This document shows, one piece after another, positions 62,530 to 64,000 of a DNA stretch of 64,000 nt. Position 1 is the stretch's first letter, and every line of letters begins with the position of its first letter. The stretch is from Curtobacterium sp. BH-2-1-1 (GTDB lineage: Bacteria > Actinomycetota > Actinomycetes > Actinomycetales > Microbacteriaceae). Location of the stretch: NCBI RefSeq assembly GCF_001806325.1, contig NZ_CP017580.1, positions 2,356,001-2,420,000 of the forward strand, in the 5' to 3' direction. A model generated the notes under the pieces. That model made no database searches. It was given only the letters and a program-made list of their open reading frames with translations, and had not been told where the DNA came from. A program made the translations under genes and the position numbers.

Positions 62530-63170
62530 CGGTCGAGGACCTCCAGGACGTGGTGCGGGGACGGGTGACGGGTGCGGGTGCTGCCGGTGCTGCGGGTACG
62601 CCGAACACCCCGCGGCGCGAGGTGGGCGTGACGACGAGGGGCGTCGGTCACTTCGGGGTGTGGGAGAGCGCTCCGCCGGGGGCGATGCGTCGGGGATGAC
62701 GGGGCCGCTCCGGTGGGGCTGATGCGAATGTAACGGGCTGCGGGCCGCCAGCGGGTGCCCGGCGGTAACGGTCCTGTTAGGCGTTTGTTTCGCCGGTGTT
62801 AGGCCACCGGCGCCACGGCGTCGACGAGCCGCCGTGCCGCGCCGTTCCGGGGCGGGCGATCCCGCCGCCCCACCCCGGAGCGGTGCGGATCCGCGCGTCC
62901 GTGCGGCGGCGCCGCCCGGGCGAAACACCCCGGAAGCAATCGCGCCGACTTCCGGTAACGCGTCTCTCACAAGTCGGCGGTCGGCCGAGCGGACCCCGCT
63001 GGCGGAATGCGACGGACCCGTCCGGAGCGGCGCCCGCTGACCAGGGCATTCCCCGCCGTGGCATCCGGCGCCCCCTGGCGTAACCCACCCGATACGGGCG
63101 CGCCACGGAGGCGAAACGAACGGCGGATGGACTGCAGTCGCACACCGTCCCCGACCGCAGGAGCAGATCG
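62530..63170. promoter_or_regulatory. Divergent control region of the RutA-like operon and flavin reductase genes
   Basis: A 641-base stretch with no convincing gene on either strand lies between the leftward operon and the rightward reductases. Two patterns stand out. GTAAC (62765-62769), GTTAG (62776-62780) and GTTTC (62787-62791) occur every 11 bases on one face of the helix. A 22-base dyad CGCCGGTG-N6-CACCGGCG (62791-62812) follows at once. Further GTAAC-like words occur near 62955 and 63080. They suggest binding sites for nitrogen and pathway regulators. Confidence 0.5.
62791..62812. promoter_or_regulatory. Putative dimeric repressor operator
   Basis: Exact 8-base arms CGCCGGTG and CACCGGCG with a 6-base spacer TTAGGC. 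Size and symmetry suit a TetR or GntR dimer; both families are encoded at the end of the operon. Confidence 0.5.
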
Positions 63171-63686
63171 ATGATCACCACCGTCGTCGCCGGCAACCCC
63201 AAGCCGGCATCGCGGACGCTCGACGCGGCCACGGTCGTGCTCGAACGCCTCACCGGTCGGGCACCCGACCACGTCGTCGACGTGATCGACCTCGGCCCGG
63301 GTCTGCTCGGCTGGGGCGACGACGCGGTGTCGGAAGCGGTGCGCACCGTCGCCGCGTCCGACCTCGTCGTCGTCGCCTCGCCCACGTTCAAGGCGACCTA
63401 CACCGGCGTCCTCAAGCTCTTCCTCGACCAGTTCGCCACCGGGGACGGCCTCGCCGGTGTCGTCGCCGTCCCGCTCATGCTCGGCGCCGGCCCCGCGCAC
63501 GCCCTCGCCCCCGAGGTCTTCCTCAAGCCCGTGCTCGTCGAGCTCGGTGCGACCGTCCCGGCTCCGGCCCTGTACCTCAACGACAAGCAGTACTCCGAGC
63601 CCGCATCGACCGAGGTCTGGCTCGCCCGGTGGCGCGACGTCGTCCTCGGCGCGACCGCGAGCCTCCAGGAAGGAACCCGCTCATGA
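63171..63686 (+). CDS. NAD(P)H-dependent FMN reductase
   Basis: A 171-residue flavodoxin-like reductase of the SsuE/MsuE group: 'TVVAGNPKPASRTLDAATVV' forms the FMN phosphate loop and 'VASPTFKATYTGVLKLFLD' the second flavin motif. AGGAG lies 6-7 bases before the ATG. It diverges from the RutA-like operon and is coupled to another flavin reductase, so it should supply FMNH2 to the RutA-like monooxygenase. Confidence 0.87.
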   Translation: MITTVVAGNPKPASRTLDAATVVLERLTGRAPDHVVDVIDLGPGLLGWGDDAVSEAVRTVAASDLVVVASPTFKATYTGVLKLFLDQFATGDGLAGVVAVPLMLGAGPAHALAPEVFLKPVLVELGATVPAPALYLNDKQYSEPASTEVWLARWRDVVLGATASLQEGTRS

Positions 63687-64000
63687 TCAGCCCCTACTCG
63701 CCCGAGGCCCCCGACCTCGGTGCCCTCCGTCAGGCGTTCTCCGGCTTCCCCTGCGGGGTCGCGGCGCTCGCCGCCGTCGTCGACGACGAGCCCACGGTGC
63801 TCGTCGCCTCGTCCTTCACCGTGGGGGTGTCGCAGGACCCGCCGCTCGTGATGTTCGCGGTGCAGCACACGTCGTCGACGTGGCCGGTGCTGCGTGCGGC
63901 CGGCACGATCGGGGTCTCGATCCTCGGCGAGGGGCACGCGCAGGTCACCCGGCAGCTCGCGTCGAAGGACAAGTCGGTCCGGTTCGTCGGTGTCGACACG
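63683..64000 (+). CDS. Flavin reductase domain protein, RutF-like (cut by window edge)
   Basis: The first 106 codons of a gene that runs off the window. ATGA overlap with the FMN reductase stop. 'LRQAFSGFPCGVAALAAVVDD', 'VASSFTVGVSQDPPLVMFAV' and 'WPVLRAAGTIGVSILG' are the N-terminal half of the flavin-reductase-like split-barrel fold used by RutF and similar partners of two-component monooxygenases. It would be a natural reductase for the RutA-like enzyme. The C-terminus is not visible. Confidence 0.83.
   Translation, partial: MISPYSPEAPDLGALRQAFSGFPCGVAALAAVVDDEPTVLVASSFTVGVSQDPPLVMFAVQHTSSTWPVLRAAGTIGVSILGEGHAQVTRQLASKDKSVRFVGVDT

Noticed and set aside
62530..63170. Small open frames in the control region upstream of the importer
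   Set aside because: None has a ribosome site together with protein-like composition; repeats and dyads there fit regulation better.

Overview
The window is high-GC DNA with dense, mostly co-directional genes, many GTG starts and frequent 4-base ATGA/GTGA overlaps. Its regulators (LacI, TetR, LysR, GntR), lipoproteins with twin-arginine signals, a TatA/TatB pair and an LppP/LprE-type lipoprotein point to an actinobacterium. The protein flavour and the recurring GGAGGCGCG palindromes suggest Microbacteriaceae, perhaps Curtobacterium; the genus is a guess from pattern recognition, not a search. It looks like chromosome: there are no insertion sequences, phage genes, CRISPR arrays, tRNA or rRNA genes that I can see.

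Layout. 0-5.2 kb: the end of a LysR regulator, an ABC exporter, a DUF2510 membrane protein, a GNAT enzyme and an SGNH lipoprotein. 5.2-14.3 kb: a fructan locus (two GH32 enzymes, LacI regulator, binding-protein-dependent sugar importer, fructokinase), followed by TatA/TatB. 14.3-21.8 kb: a membrane protein, then a LacI-controlled galactoside locus (binding protein, two permeases, GH42 beta-galactosidase). 21.8-27.3 kb: an ECF sigma factor, then a HisD-like dehydrogenase, APC permease, carbon-nitrogen hydrolase and LysR regulator. 27.4-38.8 kb: GNAT enzymes, a DUF6421/SDR/threonine-aldolase operon, a WxL-like surface-protein pair, a TetR regulator, a phospholipase D, a Nudix hydrolase and small proteins. 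38.8-44.8 kb: a TetR-controlled MFS/TIM-barrel/Gfo-Idh sugar locus and an SDR/LysR divergent pair. 44.8-51.3 kb: a two-repeat DivIVA protein, an amine oxidase divergent from an APC permease, small membrane and lipoproteins, and a YeiH-type exporter.

The most interesting region is 51.3-64.0 kb. One leftward operon of ten clear genes plus one possible miniature ORF encodes an RbsBAC-type importer, a RutA-like flavin monooxygenase, a carbon-nitrogen hydrolase, an amidase-signature enzyme, an MFS transporter, an isochorismatase-fold amidohydrolase, and TetR and GntR/UTRA regulators. Diverging from it across a 0.64 kb gene-free control region are an NAD(P)H:FMN reductase and a flavin reductase, which could supply the reduced flavin RutA needs. 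The arrangement resembles the Rut uracil pathway, but with non-orthologous hydrolases and an ABC importer instead of RutB-E and RutG. I read it as a variant or new pathway for oxidative opening of a pyrimidine or related N-heterocycle.

A family of near-perfect palindromes sharing the core GGAGGCGCG sits just after stop codons at about ten places and probably serves as terminators.
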